Below are positions 31,036 to 39,889 of a stretch of 64,000 nt of DNA, in pieces (position 1 is the first letter of the stretch; every line of letters starts with the position of its first letter). A program made the position numbers and the translations under genes. The notes under the pieces were generated by a model. It was not told the DNA's origin. It worked only from the letters and a program-made list of their open reading frames with translations, and did not search any database. The stretch is from NCBI RefSeq assembly GCF_000423185.1, contig NZ_KE383985.1, positions 210,632 through 274,631 on the forward strand. The letters are read 5' to 3'. This stretch comes from Inquilinus limosus DSM 16000 (GTDB lineage Bacteria; Pseudomonadota; Alphaproteobacteria; DSM-16000; Inquilinaceae).

Positions 31036-31849
31036 AGCTCTTCTCCACTTCGCTCTTCAGGCAGGTCCAGATCTGCCGGTAGAGGTCGAGGAACCGGGGT
31101 TCCAGCTTGATTTCGGCGACGTTGCGCGGCCGCTTCAGCGGGATGTCGAAGGTGCCGACCAGCCGGCTCGACGGGCCGGCCGACAGCACCGCCACCCGAT
31201 CGCCCAGCGCGATCGCCTCCTCCAGGTCGTGGGTGATCAGCACCACCGCGCGCCGCCGCTCCTGCCATAGCCGCAGCAGCTCGGTCTGCATCAGGTGGCG
31301 GGTGTGGATGTCGAGCGCCGAGAACGGCTCGTCCATCAGGATCACGTCGGGCTCGTAGATCAGGGCCTGCGCCAGCTGTACGCGCTTCTTCTGCCCGCCG
31401 GACAGCTGGTGCGGATAGCGCTGCTCGAAGCCGGCCAGCCCGACCTTGGCCAGCCAGTCCCGCGCCCGGGTCCGCGCGCCGGCGCGGTCGTCGCCGCGCA
31501 GCACGGGGCCGAGCTCGACATTCTCCAGCGCCGTCTTCCACGGCATCAGCGCGTCCTGCTGGAACAGGTAGCCGATGCGCCGGTCGATGCCGCGGACCGG
31601 CTCGCCCTGGATGGCGATCGTGCCGGCGGCCGGGGTCAAAAGCCCGGCCACGGCGTTCAGCACCGTCGACTTGCCGCAGCCGGTCGGGCCGACGATGGCC
31701 AGGAACTCGCCGTCCGCGATCTCCAGCGACAGGTCCTTGACCGCGGTGAACCGGCCGAAAGCCATGGTCAGGCGTTCGATCCGCACCGCCGGAACATCCG
31801 GGTCGGTCTGCGAGGTTGGCCCGATCCGGGCCAAGGTCTGCACGCTCAT
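31019..31849 (-). CDS. NitT/TauT-family ABC transporter ATP-binding protein
   Basis: 276-aa SsuB/TauB-like ATPase. Walker A GPTGCGKSTVL near 60, Q-loop FQQDALMPWKTA, signature LSGGQKKRVQLA, Walker B VILMDEPFSALD, H-loop ITHDLEEAI. No TOBE domain, as expected for this family. ATG 31849 was chosen because the longer reading frame enters the binding-protein gene. Operon order is binding protein-ATPase-permease. Confidence 0.92.
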   Translation of the reverse strand: MSVQTLARIGPTSQTDPDVPAVRIERLTMAFGRFTAVKDLSLEIADGEFLAIVGPTGCGKSTVLNAVAGLLTPAAGTIAIQGEPVRGIDRRIGYLFQQDALMPWKTALENVELGPVLRGDDRAGARTRARDWLAKVGLAGFEQRYPHQLSGGQKKRVQLAQALIYEPDVILMDEPFSALDIHTRHLMQTELLRLWQERRRAVVLITHDLEEAIALGDRVAVLSAGPSSRLVGTFDIPLKRPRNVAEIKLEPRFLDLYRQIWTCLKSEVEKSYAQTR

Positions 31850-31856
31850 CTCCGCC

Positions 31857-32870
31857 TCACTGCGTATACTGCGCCAGCGCCTTGTCGACGAAGGCGTTGG
31901 TGTAGGTCCGGGACAGATCGATCGGGGCCGCCCGCACCGCCTCGTTGAACTGGCGCAGCACGCGCAGCGGCGTCTCCAGCGTCGCCGGGTCGAACCGGCC
32001 GTCGGGCGAGAACAGCGTCTTGGCATGGGCGATCGCCGCGACATAGCTGGCACGCTCGCCGACCACGTAGTCGCTGGGCACCTTGTCGTAGATCTCCTCG
32101 GCCGAATGGGTGGCCATCCAGCGCAGCGTCTTCACCGTCGCGTTCACCACCTTCTGCACGGTCTCCGGATGCTGCTCCAGGAACTGCCGTGTGGTGTAGA
32201 GGACCGAGGTCGGATAGGTGCCGCCATAGACCGTCTCGGCCCCGGCATCGGTGCGCGCATCGATGAGGATGCGCCCAGCGCCGCGCTCCTCGATCAGCGT
32301 GGCCGCAGGGTCGTAGTTGGCCAGCAGGTCGACCGTGCCGCGCTCCAGCGCCGCCACCGCCGATGCGCCGGAGCCGACGCCGATGATGCTGACATCGCCG
32401 GCGCTCAGGCCATGATGGTCGAGATAGTAGCGGACGAAGAAGTCGGAGGAGGAGCCGGGGGCGGTGATGCCGATCTTGGCGCCCTTGATCGTTTCCGGCT
32501 TGGCCGGGTCGAACGCCGCCTCCTTGCCGGCGGCGAGCACCAAGCCGGAGTTCCGGGCCAGCAGCGCGACCGCGACGACGTCCTTGTTCTGCGCCTGCAT
32601 CTGGATCGTATGGTCGTAGAAGCCGACGGCGATGTCGGTCGATCCGGCGACCAGGGCCTGCAGCACCTTCGACCCGCCCGAGCTGAAGTTCTCGGTGGTG
32701 ACGTCGAGGCCCTCCGCCTCGTAGAAGCCGAGGCTGCGGGTCAGCGGGAACGGCAGATTGTTCAGGTTGAACGACCCGACGCTGATGCGGACCTCCTCCG
32801 CCTGGGCCGGGCCCTGCAGCGCGGCAGCGGCCATAAGGCCGGCGACGGCCGCGAAAAGCGCTCGTCTCAT
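31857..32870 (-). CDS. NitT/TauT-type ABC transporter substrate-binding protein
   Basis: 337-aa periplasmic protein, signal peptide 1-24 (RRALFAAVAGLMAAAALQGPAQA). Mature part has ISVGSFNLNNLPFPLTRSLG, SGGSKVLQALVAGSTDIAVG and ITAPGSSSDFFVRYYLDHHG, the NMT1/SsuA pattern. Seven bp separate it from the ATPase gene. The PrpF-like isomerase gene starts upstream on the same strand after 56 bp, so the transporter may import the isomerase's substrate or a precursor. Confidence 0.9.
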   Translation of the reverse strand: MRRALFAAVAGLMAAAALQGPAQAEEVRISVGSFNLNNLPFPLTRSLGFYEAEGLDVTTENFSSGGSKVLQALVAGSTDIAVGFYDHTIQMQAQNKDVVAVALLARNSGLVLAAGKEAAFDPAKPETIKGAKIGITAPGSSSDFFVRYYLDHHGLSAGDVSIIGVGSGASAVAALERGTVDLLANYDPAATLIEERGAGRILIDARTDAGAETVYGGTYPTSVLYTTRQFLEQHPETVQKVVNATVKTLRWMATHSAEEIYDKVPSDYVVGERASYVAAIAHAKTLFSPDGRFDPATLETPLRVLRQFNEAVRAAPIDLSRTYTNAFVDKALAQYTQ

Positions 32871-32926
32871 CTCATCCTCCCTATGGTCGCCGGTCCCGGG
32901 TCGGGGCCGGCTTGGATCTGATCGTA

Positions 32927-34030
32927 TCAGGCGATGGCCGTCCGGCGCGGTGCCTCGGCCAGCACCGATTTCAGGACGCAGACATGCCCCTCGAACAGCC
33001 GCCGCGCGGTGCGGACGACCGAGGCGCGGGGGCGGTGCGGCGCATCGCCTTCGGCCAAGGCGATCGACAGCCGGCCCGAGGGATGCTCGATCTCGATCGA
33101 CACCGGCAGGCGCGCCGGCCGGGCGATATCCGCGGCGACGGTGCCTTCGATGGCGCAGGCGGTGGCGATGCCGACGCCGCCGGTCGCGGCCAGGGCGGTA
33201 TGGCAGCTGGAGGGCATGAAGTAGCGGGCGGTCAGCGCACCGCCGCGCCGGGGCGGCGACAGCAGGACCGGCTTCGGCACCACCCGTCCGGCGACATCGC
33301 CGAGGCCCATGCGACGACCGGCCTCGCGCCGGATCGATTCCAGCCGCTGCAGCAGCTCCCGGTCGGCGTCCAGGGCGGCCGGCGATTCGTCCCCCGCCTT
33401 GCCCAGGGCGGCCGCCTCGATCAGCACCAGCGGCATCGCCATGTCGATGCAGGTGGCGCGGACGCCGTCGATCTCCTCGCTGGTCCGGCCGGTCGGAAAC
33501 AGCCGGCCGGTCAGGGCGCCGGCCGCGTCCAGGAAGGTCAGCCGGATCGGCGCCGCGCTGCCGGGCACCCCGTCGATCCGGGCATCGCCGTCATAGGCCG
33601 GGACTCCGCGCGGCGTCTCGACGCTGGCCTCGATCAGCGTGCCGGTGTTGACGTTGTGGATGCGGACCGTGGTCCGGCCCGGCTGCGCCGCGACCAGCCC
33701 GGCCTCGATCGCGAAGGGGGCGACGCCGGCCAGCATGTTGCCGCAGTTCGGCCCGGTGTCGACCTGGGCCTCGGCGACCTTCACCTGGGCGAACAGATAG
33801 TCGACATCGGCGCCCGGCCGGGTCGGCCGGCCGATGATCGCGACCTTGCTGGTCAGCGGATGGCCGCCGCCGATGCCGTCGATCTCGAGCGGATGGCCGG
33901 CGCCCATGACATGGACCAGCAGCCGGTCGCGCGCCTGAGGATCGGCCGGCAGATCGCTGGCCAGGAAGAACGGCCCGCGGGAGGTGCCGCCGCGCATCAG
34001 CACGCAGGGGATGCGCCAGTAGTCGCTCAT
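32927..34030 (-). CDS. PrpF-family isomerase (4-oxalomesaconate tautomerase/aconitate isomerase-like)
   Basis: 367-aa DapF-fold protein. Signatures are VLMRGGTSRGPFFLASDLP near the N-terminus with the conserved RGGTS, TGPNCGNMLAGVAPFAIE with a cysteine of the proton-transfer pair, and SCHTALAATGGVGIATAC. The family interconverts tricarboxylate double-bond isomers in gallate, propionate or tricarballylate catabolism. No other gallate or 2-methylcitrate genes are nearby. ATG 34030 (MSDYWRIP) was chosen; MRIMSD nine bases up is an alternative. Divergent LysR gene suggests effector-controlled expression. Confidence 0.85.
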   Translation of the reverse strand: MSDYWRIPCVLMRGGTSRGPFFLASDLPADPQARDRLLVHVMGAGHPLEIDGIGGGHPLTSKVAIIGRPTRPGADVDYLFAQVKVAEAQVDTGPNCGNMLAGVAPFAIEAGLVAAQPGRTTVRIHNVNTGTLIEASVETPRGVPAYDGDARIDGVPGSAAPIRLTFLDAAGALTGRLFPTGRTSEEIDGVRATCIDMAMPLVLIEAAALGKAGDESPAALDADRELLQRLESIRREAGRRMGLGDVAGRVVPKPVLLSPPRRGGALTARYFMPSSCHTALAATGGVGIATACAIEGTVAADIARPARLPVSIEIEHPSGRLSIALAEGDAPHRPRASVVRTARRLFEGHVCVLKSVLAEAPRRTAIA

Positions 34031-34088
34031 GATCCGCATCGCTCCGAAGAGGCAACCGGCGCGCAAAACTTGCATCAGTCGGCCGATC

Positions 34089-34144
34089 TGATGCGATACT
34101 GCGATCAATCGATCGATCGGTGAATTGCAAAGATTGACGCAATT
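34089..34144. promoter_or_regulatory. Two candidate LysR boxes between prpF-like gene and lysR
   Basis: Box 1 is TGAT-N11-ATCA (34089-34107), the classic T-N11-A form. Box 2 is AATTGC-N10-GCAATT (34123-34144) with perfect 6-bp arms, ending 14 bp before the regulator's ATG. Tandem boxes in a divergent region match regulatory and activation sites of LTTRs. Confidence 0.6.
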
Positions 34145-34158
34145 GATGCGGAAATGAG

Positions 34159-35076
34159 ATGAATCTCGATCTCCAGGATCTGCGCGCCTTCATGGCGATC
34201 GCCGATATGGGCAGCTTCAACAAGGCGGCCGACGCGCTGCATCTGTCGCAATCCGCGCTCAGCCGGCGGCTGCAGAAGCTGGAGGAGATGCTGGGCGTGC
34301 CGCTGCTCGAGCGGACCACCCGCCACGTGGCGCTGACCGCGGTCGGCCGCGAATTCCTGCCGAACGCCCGGCGGCTGCTGGACGAGTTCGAATCCTCGGT
34401 GCTGCGCATCCGCGACATCGGCGAACGCCAGTCCGGCCTGGTGACGATCGCCTGCATCCCGACCGCGGCCTTCTACTTTCTGCCGTCGGTGATCCGGCGC
34501 TTCAACAGCGAGTTCCCGAAGATCCGGTTTCGCATCATAGACCACGGTGCCAATGAGGGGCTGGAGAGCGTGGCTCGGGGCGAGGTCGAGTTCGGCATCA
34601 GCATGCTCGGATCGACCCATCCCGACATCGAGTTCCAACCGCTGGCCGACGATCCCTTCGTGCTCGCCTGCCGGCGTGACCACGACCTGGCCGGGCACGA
34701 GACGGTGACCTGGGCGGATCTCGCGCCCTACCGCCTGATCACGGTGGGGCGCAGCAGCGGCAACCGGATGATCATCGACGCCGCGCTGGGCAAGGCCGGG
34801 CAGCGCCTCGACTGGTTCTACGAGGTGATGCATCTTTCGACCTCGCTCGGCTTGGTCGAAGCGGGGCTCGGCATCTCCGTGCTGCCGCGCCTGGCGACGC
34901 CGGCGGAGGACCATCCACTCCTGGTCCGCCGTCCGATCGTGGGGCCGGAGATCCATCGCACCATCGGCATCATCCGCCGCCGCGGCTCGCAGCTGGCGCC
35001 GGCGGCGCAGAAATTCCACCAGATGCTGCTGGCGGCGTGGCGAGACGGAGACGCGCCGCCCGGCCGCGCTGTTTGA
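34159..35076 (+). CDS. LysR-family regulator divergent to the PrpF/ABC operon
   Basis: 305-aa LTTR with HTH about 1-60 (FNKAADALHLSQSALSRRL) and periplasmic-binding-like effector domain from about 90 (GLVTIACIPTAAFYFLPSV; GLVEAGLGISVLPRLA). The divergent arrangement and two palindromes in the 128-bp gap make it the likely regulator of the prpF-like gene and transporter. Effector unknown, plausibly a tricarboxylate. Confidence 0.9.
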   Translation: MNLDLQDLRAFMAIADMGSFNKAADALHLSQSALSRRLQKLEEMLGVPLLERTTRHVALTAVGREFLPNARRLLDEFESSVLRIRDIGERQSGLVTIACIPTAAFYFLPSVIRRFNSEFPKIRFRIIDHGANEGLESVARGEVEFGISMLGSTHPDIEFQPLADDPFVLACRRDHDLAGHETVTWADLAPYRLITVGRSSGNRMIIDAALGKAGQRLDWFYEVMHLSTSLGLVEAGLGISVLPRLATPAEDHPLLVRRPIVGPEIHRTIGIIRRRGSQLAPAAQKFHQMLLAAWRDGDAPPGRAV

Positions 35077-35131
35077 CAGCCGGGCGGCGAGCCGGGATGC
35101 TGGCGCGATCCTGTCCATTCGGGAGGTGCCG

Positions 35132-35848
35132 GTGCTGCATCGCGGTCTCGCCCTGACCCTGGCGCTGTGCGCGGCCCCGGCCACGGCGCAGGACTTCGAT
35201 GTCGATGTCGAGCTGGTCTTCGCCACCGACGGATCCGGCTCGATCGACGACGAGGAACTGCGGCTGCAGCGCGAAGGCTACGCCAGGGCGCTGGCCGACC
35301 CTCGGGTGCAGCAGGCGATCCGCGGCGGGGCCACCGGCCGGATCGCGGTCGCCTTCGTCGAATGGGGCGGGGCGGACTCGCAGCACGTCATCGTCGACTG
35401 GACCGTGATCGACGGGCCCGACAGCGCCGCCGCCTTCGGCCAGGCGCTGATGGCGGCGCCGCGGCGGGCGGTCGGCTGGAACTCGATCAGCAACGCCATC
35501 GACTTGTCGAAGCGGCTGATCGAGGGCAACAGCCATCAGGGTCTGCGCCGCGTGATCGACGTCTCGGCCGATGCCGGGCAGCGCGGCGGGCGGCCGCTGC
35601 CCGAGGTGCGGGCCGAGGCGCTGGCCGCCGGCATCACCATCAACGGCCTCGCCGTGCTGTCGCGCGGCGGCCGGCCGGGCTGGGGCGGCGCGCTGGAGGA
35701 TTTCTTCCGCGACCAGGTGATCGGCGGCCCCGGCGCCTTCGTCATCACCGCCGACGCCGATGCCCGCTTCACCGAGGCGGTGGTGCGCAAGCTGATCCTG
35801 GAGATCGCCGAGCGGCCGCCGGAGTCGGCGGCGATGCCGCCCGGCTGA
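35132..35848 (+). CDS. DUF1194 vWFA-like exported protein
   Basis: 238 aa, signal peptide at 1-20 (LALTLALCAAPATAQ). The mature domain begins VDVELVFATDGSGSID, whose D-x-S-x-S is the metal-ion-dependent adhesion site of von Willebrand A domains, and has the DUF1194 pattern VIDVSADAGQRGGRPL. GTG 35132 was chosen because GGGAGG lies 5-6 bases upstream; GTG 35126 is part of that Shine-Dalgarno run. Role unknown. Confidence 0.85.
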   Translation: MLHRGLALTLALCAAPATAQDFDVDVELVFATDGSGSIDDEELRLQREGYARALADPRVQQAIRGGATGRIAVAFVEWGGADSQHVIVDWTVIDGPDSAAAFGQALMAAPRRAVGWNSISNAIDLSKRLIEGNSHQGLRRVIDVSADAGQRGGRPLPEVRAEALAAGITINGLAVLSRGGRPGWGGALEDFFRDQVIGGPGAFVITADADARFTEAVVRKLILEIAERPPESAAMPPG

Positions 35849-35904
35849 CGGCGGGGCGCCGGATTGCTACGGTGCGCGTCGAATCGGTTCCTGGAGCACA
35901 GCAG

Positions 35905-36324
35905 ATGAAAGCCCGCGTCACCTGGGTGGAAGGCCGCACCTTCCTCGGCGAATCCGGCAGCGGCCACGCCGTGGTCATGGACGGCGCGCCGGAGCATGGC
36001 GGCCGCAACCTCGGCGTGCGTCCGATGGAGATGCTGCTGCTCGGCCTCGGCGGCTGCACCGCCTTCGACGTGGTGATGATCCTGGAGAAGGGGCGCGAGC
36101 CGGTGGCCGACTGCCGGGTCGAGGTCGAGGCCGAGCGCGCCGAGACCGACCCCAAGGTCTTCACCAGGATCCACCTGCGCTACATCGTCTCCGGCCGCGG
36201 CCTCGACCGCGCCAAGGTCGAGCGCGCCGTGGCGCTGTCGAAGGAGAAGTACTGCTCGGCCTCGATCATGCTGGGCAAGGTGGCCGAGATCACTGCCGAG
36301 ATCGAGGTGGTGGAAGCCGCCTGA
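35905..36324 (+). CDS. OsmC-family protein
   Basis: 139-aa OsmC/YhfA-like protein, a thiol-dependent peroxidase fold. GGCTAFDVVMILEKGR carries the first conserved Cys and SKEKYCSASIMLG the second; both cysteines are present, so peroxidase chemistry is possible. Short ATG-initiated frame 56 bp after the DUF1194 gene on the same strand; convergent with the Hpt gene only 6 bp away. Confidence 0.9.
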   Translation: MKARVTWVEGRTFLGESGSGHAVVMDGAPEHGGRNLGVRPMEMLLLGLGGCTAFDVVMILEKGREPVADCRVEVEAERAETDPKVFTRIHLRYIVSGRGLDRAKVERAVALSKEKYCSASIMLGKVAEITAEIEVVEAA

Positions 36325-36330
36325 GGCGGG

Positions 36331-36645
36331 TCAGGCGGCCGCCTTCAGCGCCGCCAGCCCCTGTGCGATCGCCGCGGTGTCCTCCGGCCCGGCACCGCCG
36401 GCCCGGAGGCAGGCATCGAGCCGCGCCTCCAGCGCGGCCGCCGCCCGGGAGAGGGCGGCGAAACCCATGGTCCCGCCGGTGCCGTGCAGCCGGTGCGCGA
36501 TGAAGCGCAGGCCTTTCAGCGCCTCGCCGTCGCCGCCCTGCAGCGCCGCCAGCAAGGCCTCGGCTTCGGCCAGCTTCCGCGGCAGCTCGGCCGCGAACCT
36601 CGCCCGCAGCCGGTCGAGATGGGCCTGCAGCGCGTCCTGGGTCAT
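36331..36645 (-). CDS. Stand-alone Hpt (histidine phosphotransfer) protein
   Basis: 104-aa four-helix Hpt domain. Phosphoaccepting H51 lies in AHRLHGTGGTMGF, matching H-x-L-K/H-G. It is the last gene downstream of the hybrid kinase and response regulator genes, so the three can form a His-Asp-His-Asp relay. An 89-bp palindromic repeat separates it from the response regulator gene. ATG 36645 chosen over an upstream start that adds a non-homologous MSWWDGIGSRS. Confidence 0.85.
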   Translation of the reverse strand: MTQDALQAHLDRLRARFAAELPRKLAEAEALLAALQGGDGEALKGLRFIAHRLHGTGGTMGFAALSRAAAALEARLDACLRAGGAGPEDTAAIAQGLAALKAAA

Positions 36646-36688
36646 CGACCTGCTCCCGATCCCATCCCACCAGGACATCCCCCTTTTC

Positions 36689-36777
36689 TGTCATGCCCGG
36701 GCTTGACCCGGGCATCCAGGGCGGCAAGAGCGGCTCTCGATGGCCCCTGGATCACCGGGTCAAGCCCGGTGATGACA
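36689..36777. repeat. 89-bp dispersed palindromic repeat, copy 1
   Basis: Ends are TGTCAT and ATGACA in inverted orientation; flanking CCCTT/AAGGG extends the symmetry to about 36681-36783. Inside are two palindromes, ATGCCCGGG-CTTGA-CCCGGGCAT and ATCACCGGG-TCAAG-CCCGGTGAT, joined by a variable centre. A second 89-bp copy with the same ends lies at 50919-51007. This is a REP/BIME- or RPE-like intergenic element, here between the response regulator and Hpt genes. Confidence 0.9.
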
Positions 36778-36811
36778 AGAAGGGAGGGTTGGAGATCTTC
36801 ACAAGCGTGAC

Positions 36812-37204
36812 TCAGCCGTCACGCCTGGCCCAGATGGCGCGGATCTCGTCGGACAGCGTCATCGGGTCGAAGGGCTTGGAGATGACCTCGATGGCGCCGA
36901 GGGCGCGGTAGCGCGCCACCTCCTGCGGCTGCACCTTGGCGGTCATGAACACCGCCGGCGTCGCCGCGGTCCCGGGCAGGGCCCGCAGCGCCGCCAGCGT
37001 CTCCGGCCCGTCCATGCCCGGCATCATGACGTCGAGCAGAAGCAGCTGCGGCGCGAAGCCGGGGGCCTGGGCCAGCGCTTCCTCGCCCGAGGCGCAGGCG
37101 GCCAGGACGAAGCCGCCGACCGCCTCCAGCGCGAAGCCGGCGACCGAGCGGATATCGGCATCGTCCTCGACGTAGAGGATGCGGGTCAGCACCTCATCGG
37201 CCAT
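36812..37204 (-). CDS. Single-domain response regulator (CheY-like)
   Basis: 130 aa, receiver domain only. Acidic pocket E13-D14-D15, phosphoacceptor D58 in LLDVMMPGMDG, T in VFMTAKVQ and K in VISKPFDP. No output domain, so it works as a phosphorelay shuttle or through protein binding. Its start overlaps the hybrid-kinase gene by 11 bp, indicating co-translation. Confidence 0.93.
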   Translation of the reverse strand: MADEVLTRILYVEDDADIRSVAGFALEAVGGFVLAACASGEEALAQAPGFAPQLLLLDVMMPGMDGPETLAALRALPGTAATPAVFMTAKVQPQEVARYRALGAIEVISKPFDPMTLSDEIRAIWARRDG

Positions 37205-39704
37205 AGCGGGGGCCTCCTTGCTTGTCCTGGATCAGGCCGTTGATCAGGGCGGTGATGGTCTGATGCAGCTGCTCGTTGTCGGTGCGGCTCTTGACCAGCG
37301 AGGCCGAAACCGCGCTGGCGTAGGCGGCGCTGGAATCCTGGGCCGAGAAGATCAGCACCGGCTCCCGCGGCGTGCGGGCGTTGATCGTCTCCAGCAGCTC
37401 GAGGCCGGAGCCGTCGGGCAGCCCGACATCGATGATCACCAGATCATAGCGCTGCTCCGCCAGCTTCTGCCGGCCTTCCCGCAGCGACCGCGCCGGCACG
37501 ATCTCCGCCTCGTCGCGGACGATGGCGCCGACCACCTGGATCACGTCGTCGTCGTCCTCGACATGCAGGATGCGGGCGCGGCCGTTGCGGCTGCGCAGCC
37601 CGGCCTGGCGCAACGCCGCCCGCAGCCGCAGCTGCTCGATCGGCTTGTCCAGCCAGTCGACGATATTGAGCGCATCGCCGTTCAGCTCGCGCTTGCCGTC
37701 CTGGGCGGTGGCGGAGACGACGACGATCGGCAGATCCGCCGTTGCCGGGTCGGCGCGCAGCCGGCGGATCAGGGTGATCCCGTCCATGCCGGGCAGCAGC
37801 AGGTCGACGGTCATCGCGTCGTACTGCCCGGTGCGGGCCTTCTCCAGCGCCGTCTCGGCATCGCGGGCGATGTCGACCCGCCAGCCGTCCTGCTCGATCA
37901 TCAGGCCCAGCAGGGTCGCGACGTCCGGATCGTCCTCGCAGATCAGCACCCGGCGCCGGGCGTCGCCGGCGACGGCCGCCGTCTCCGGCGCTTCGGCCAG
38001 GAGCGGCAGGGTGAACCAGAAGCAGGTGCCGCCGCCCTCGGCCGGTTCGAAGCCGATGCGGCCGCCGTGCCGCTCGACGATCGCCTTGGCGATCGACAGG
38101 CCGAGGCCGGTGCCGCCCTTGCGCCGGATATCGCTGGCGTCGGCCTGGGCGAAGCGCTGGAAGATGCGGTTGCGGAACTCCTCCGGAATGCCGGGGCCAT
38201 GGTCCCGCACGCTGACCCGCACCTGGCGGCCGACGGCCTCGACCGCGACCTCCACCGCGGCGCCGGCCGGCGAGAACTTGGCCGCGTTCGACAGCAGATT
38301 GGTCAGCACCTGGATCAGCCGGTCGGCGTCGCCCTGCACCGGCAGCGGCGTGTCCGGCCGGGCGGCAATGCGGTACTCGGCCTCGTGCTGCGCCGCATAG
38401 GCCTGGTTGGCCTCGACCGCCTGCTCGACCAGCGCCGCGGCCTCCAGCCGGTCGTGCCGGAACTCCATGCGCCCCGATTCGATCTTCTCGATGTCCAGGA
38501 TGTCGTTGACCAGCCCGACCAGCCGCTCGCTGTTCTTGTGCGCGATCTCCAGCAGCGACTTCGCCTTGTCCGGCAGCGGTCCCGCCGCCCCGGCCACGAT
38601 CAGCCCCAACGAGCCGCGGATCGAGGTCAGCGGCGTGCGCAGCTCGTGGCTCACCGTCGACACGAACTCGTTCTTCAGCTGGTCCAGCCGGTGCCGCTCG
38701 GTCATGTCGCGCAGGATGCAGACCGACATCGCGCGGCCGTCGCGGTCGAACACGCCGGTCGAGATCTCGGCCGGGAAGCTGCCGCCGTCGCGCCGCGTCA
38801 CCGTGACCTCGCCGGCCGGATGGGCGCCGCCGGCCAGGGCCGGCACCAGCTCCGAGATGTCGGTCCCGGCCAGGCTGCCGCCGGCGACGCCGAAGGCCTC
38901 GCCGCAGGCGCGGTTGGCCAGCTCGACCGTGCCGTCCTGACGGACCACCAGGATCGGGTCGCGGGCGCTGTCCAGCACCGCCTGCAGCTGCGCCCGGCTC
39001 TCGGCCAGCGCCCGGGCGGCGGCGTCGCTCTCCAGCTTGGCCCGCTCCAGCTCGCGGTAGCGCCGCTGGTCGGTGCGCACCTGGCGTGACATCGCCCAGG
39101 CGGCCAGCAGCCCGCACAGCGCCGCCAGCGCGGCGATGCCGGCCAGCAGCCAGATGATCCGCCGCAGCGTCGCCTCGGTCGCCGCCTGGCGCTGCGCCAG
39201 CAACGCCTTCTCGGCCGCCACCGCCTCCTCGATCCCGGCGCGGAAGGCCGGTGCCTGGTCGTTGGCTTCCCGGACGATGGAACCGGCGCCCTCCAGATCG
39301 CCGCGCCGGACGGCGGCGATGATCCGGTCGTTGGTGACCAGGATCTGCTCGGCGCTGAGCGCGGCTTCGTCGAAGCGCCGGACCTGCTCGGGATTGTCGG
39401 CGGTCAGATTGCGCAGCTCCAGGAGCCCGTCGGTGGCCAGCCGGGCGCTGTCCTCCGCGACCGCCGCATCCCGCGGGTTGCCGGTGATGACGAAGCCGCG
39501 GCTCAAGGCCTGGGCCCGCGCGATGTTCAGCCGGGCCTCATAGATCGTGTTGATCACCCGATTGGTGTGGTCGACCCAGGCCTGGGTGCGGGCGTTGTCG
39601 GCCAGGAACTGCTTGCCGAGCCAGCCGGCCGTGCCGAAGAACAGCAGGAAGCCGAGAATTGCGAGCAGAACGATCGAGCGGACCGAGCCCAGAAACTTCT
39701 CCAT
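37194..39704 (-). CDS. Membrane hybrid sensor histidine kinase with PAS and two receiver domains
   Basis: 836 aa. TM1 about 9-29, a periplasmic CHASE3-like four-helix sensor about 35-180 (including FVITGNPRDAAVAED), TM2 about 183-204, PAS about 235-335, HisKA with H353 in VSHELRTPLTS, HATPase with NLLSNAAKFSP, GPGIPEEF and GGTGLGLSIA, then REC1 (about 595-715, VDLLLPGMDG) and REC2 (about 725-830, IIDVGLPDGSG). ATG 39704 follows a GGGGA site. Upstream of a CheY-like regulator and an Hpt; no DNA-binding output is encoded here. Confidence 0.93.
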   Translation of the reverse strand: MEKFLGSVRSIVLLAILGFLLFFGTAGWLGKQFLADNARTQAWVDHTNRVINTIYEARLNIARAQALSRGFVITGNPRDAAVAEDSARLATDGLLELRNLTADNPEQVRRFDEAALSAEQILVTNDRIIAAVRRGDLEGAGSIVREANDQAPAFRAGIEEAVAAEKALLAQRQAATEATLRRIIWLLAGIAALAALCGLLAAWAMSRQVRTDQRRYRELERAKLESDAAARALAESRAQLQAVLDSARDPILVVRQDGTVELANRACGEAFGVAGGSLAGTDISELVPALAGGAHPAGEVTVTRRDGGSFPAEISTGVFDRDGRAMSVCILRDMTERHRLDQLKNEFVSTVSHELRTPLTSIRGSLGLIVAGAAGPLPDKAKSLLEIAHKNSERLVGLVNDILDIEKIESGRMEFRHDRLEAAALVEQAVEANQAYAAQHEAEYRIAARPDTPLPVQGDADRLIQVLTNLLSNAAKFSPAGAAVEVAVEAVGRQVRVSVRDHGPGIPEEFRNRIFQRFAQADASDIRRKGGTGLGLSIAKAIVERHGGRIGFEPAEGGGTCFWFTLPLLAEAPETAAVAGDARRRVLICEDDPDVATLLGLMIEQDGWRVDIARDAETALEKARTGQYDAMTVDLLLPGMDGITLIRRLRADPATADLPIVVVSATAQDGKRELNGDALNIVDWLDKPIEQLRLRAALRQAGLRSRNGRARILHVEDDDDVIQVVGAIVRDEAEIVPARSLREGRQKLAEQRYDLVIIDVGLPDGSGLELLETINARTPREPVLIFSAQDSSAAYASAVSASLVKSRTDNEQLHQTITALINGLIQDKQGGPRYGR

Positions 39705-39889
39705 TCCCCACGCGTCTCCCGATCGTCCCCCGGGGCCATCGGCCGCCTGATCAGGTGATAGTTCAAAGCGGCGCCGCTGTCGCCGCCGGGCGGAGAGTAG
39801 GGATAATTCAACTAAAATTCGATATATTTCGAAGACAGGCACTCCGGCCTTCGTTCCTGCTACGCTGTCGCCCCGGCAGGAGAGACGGC

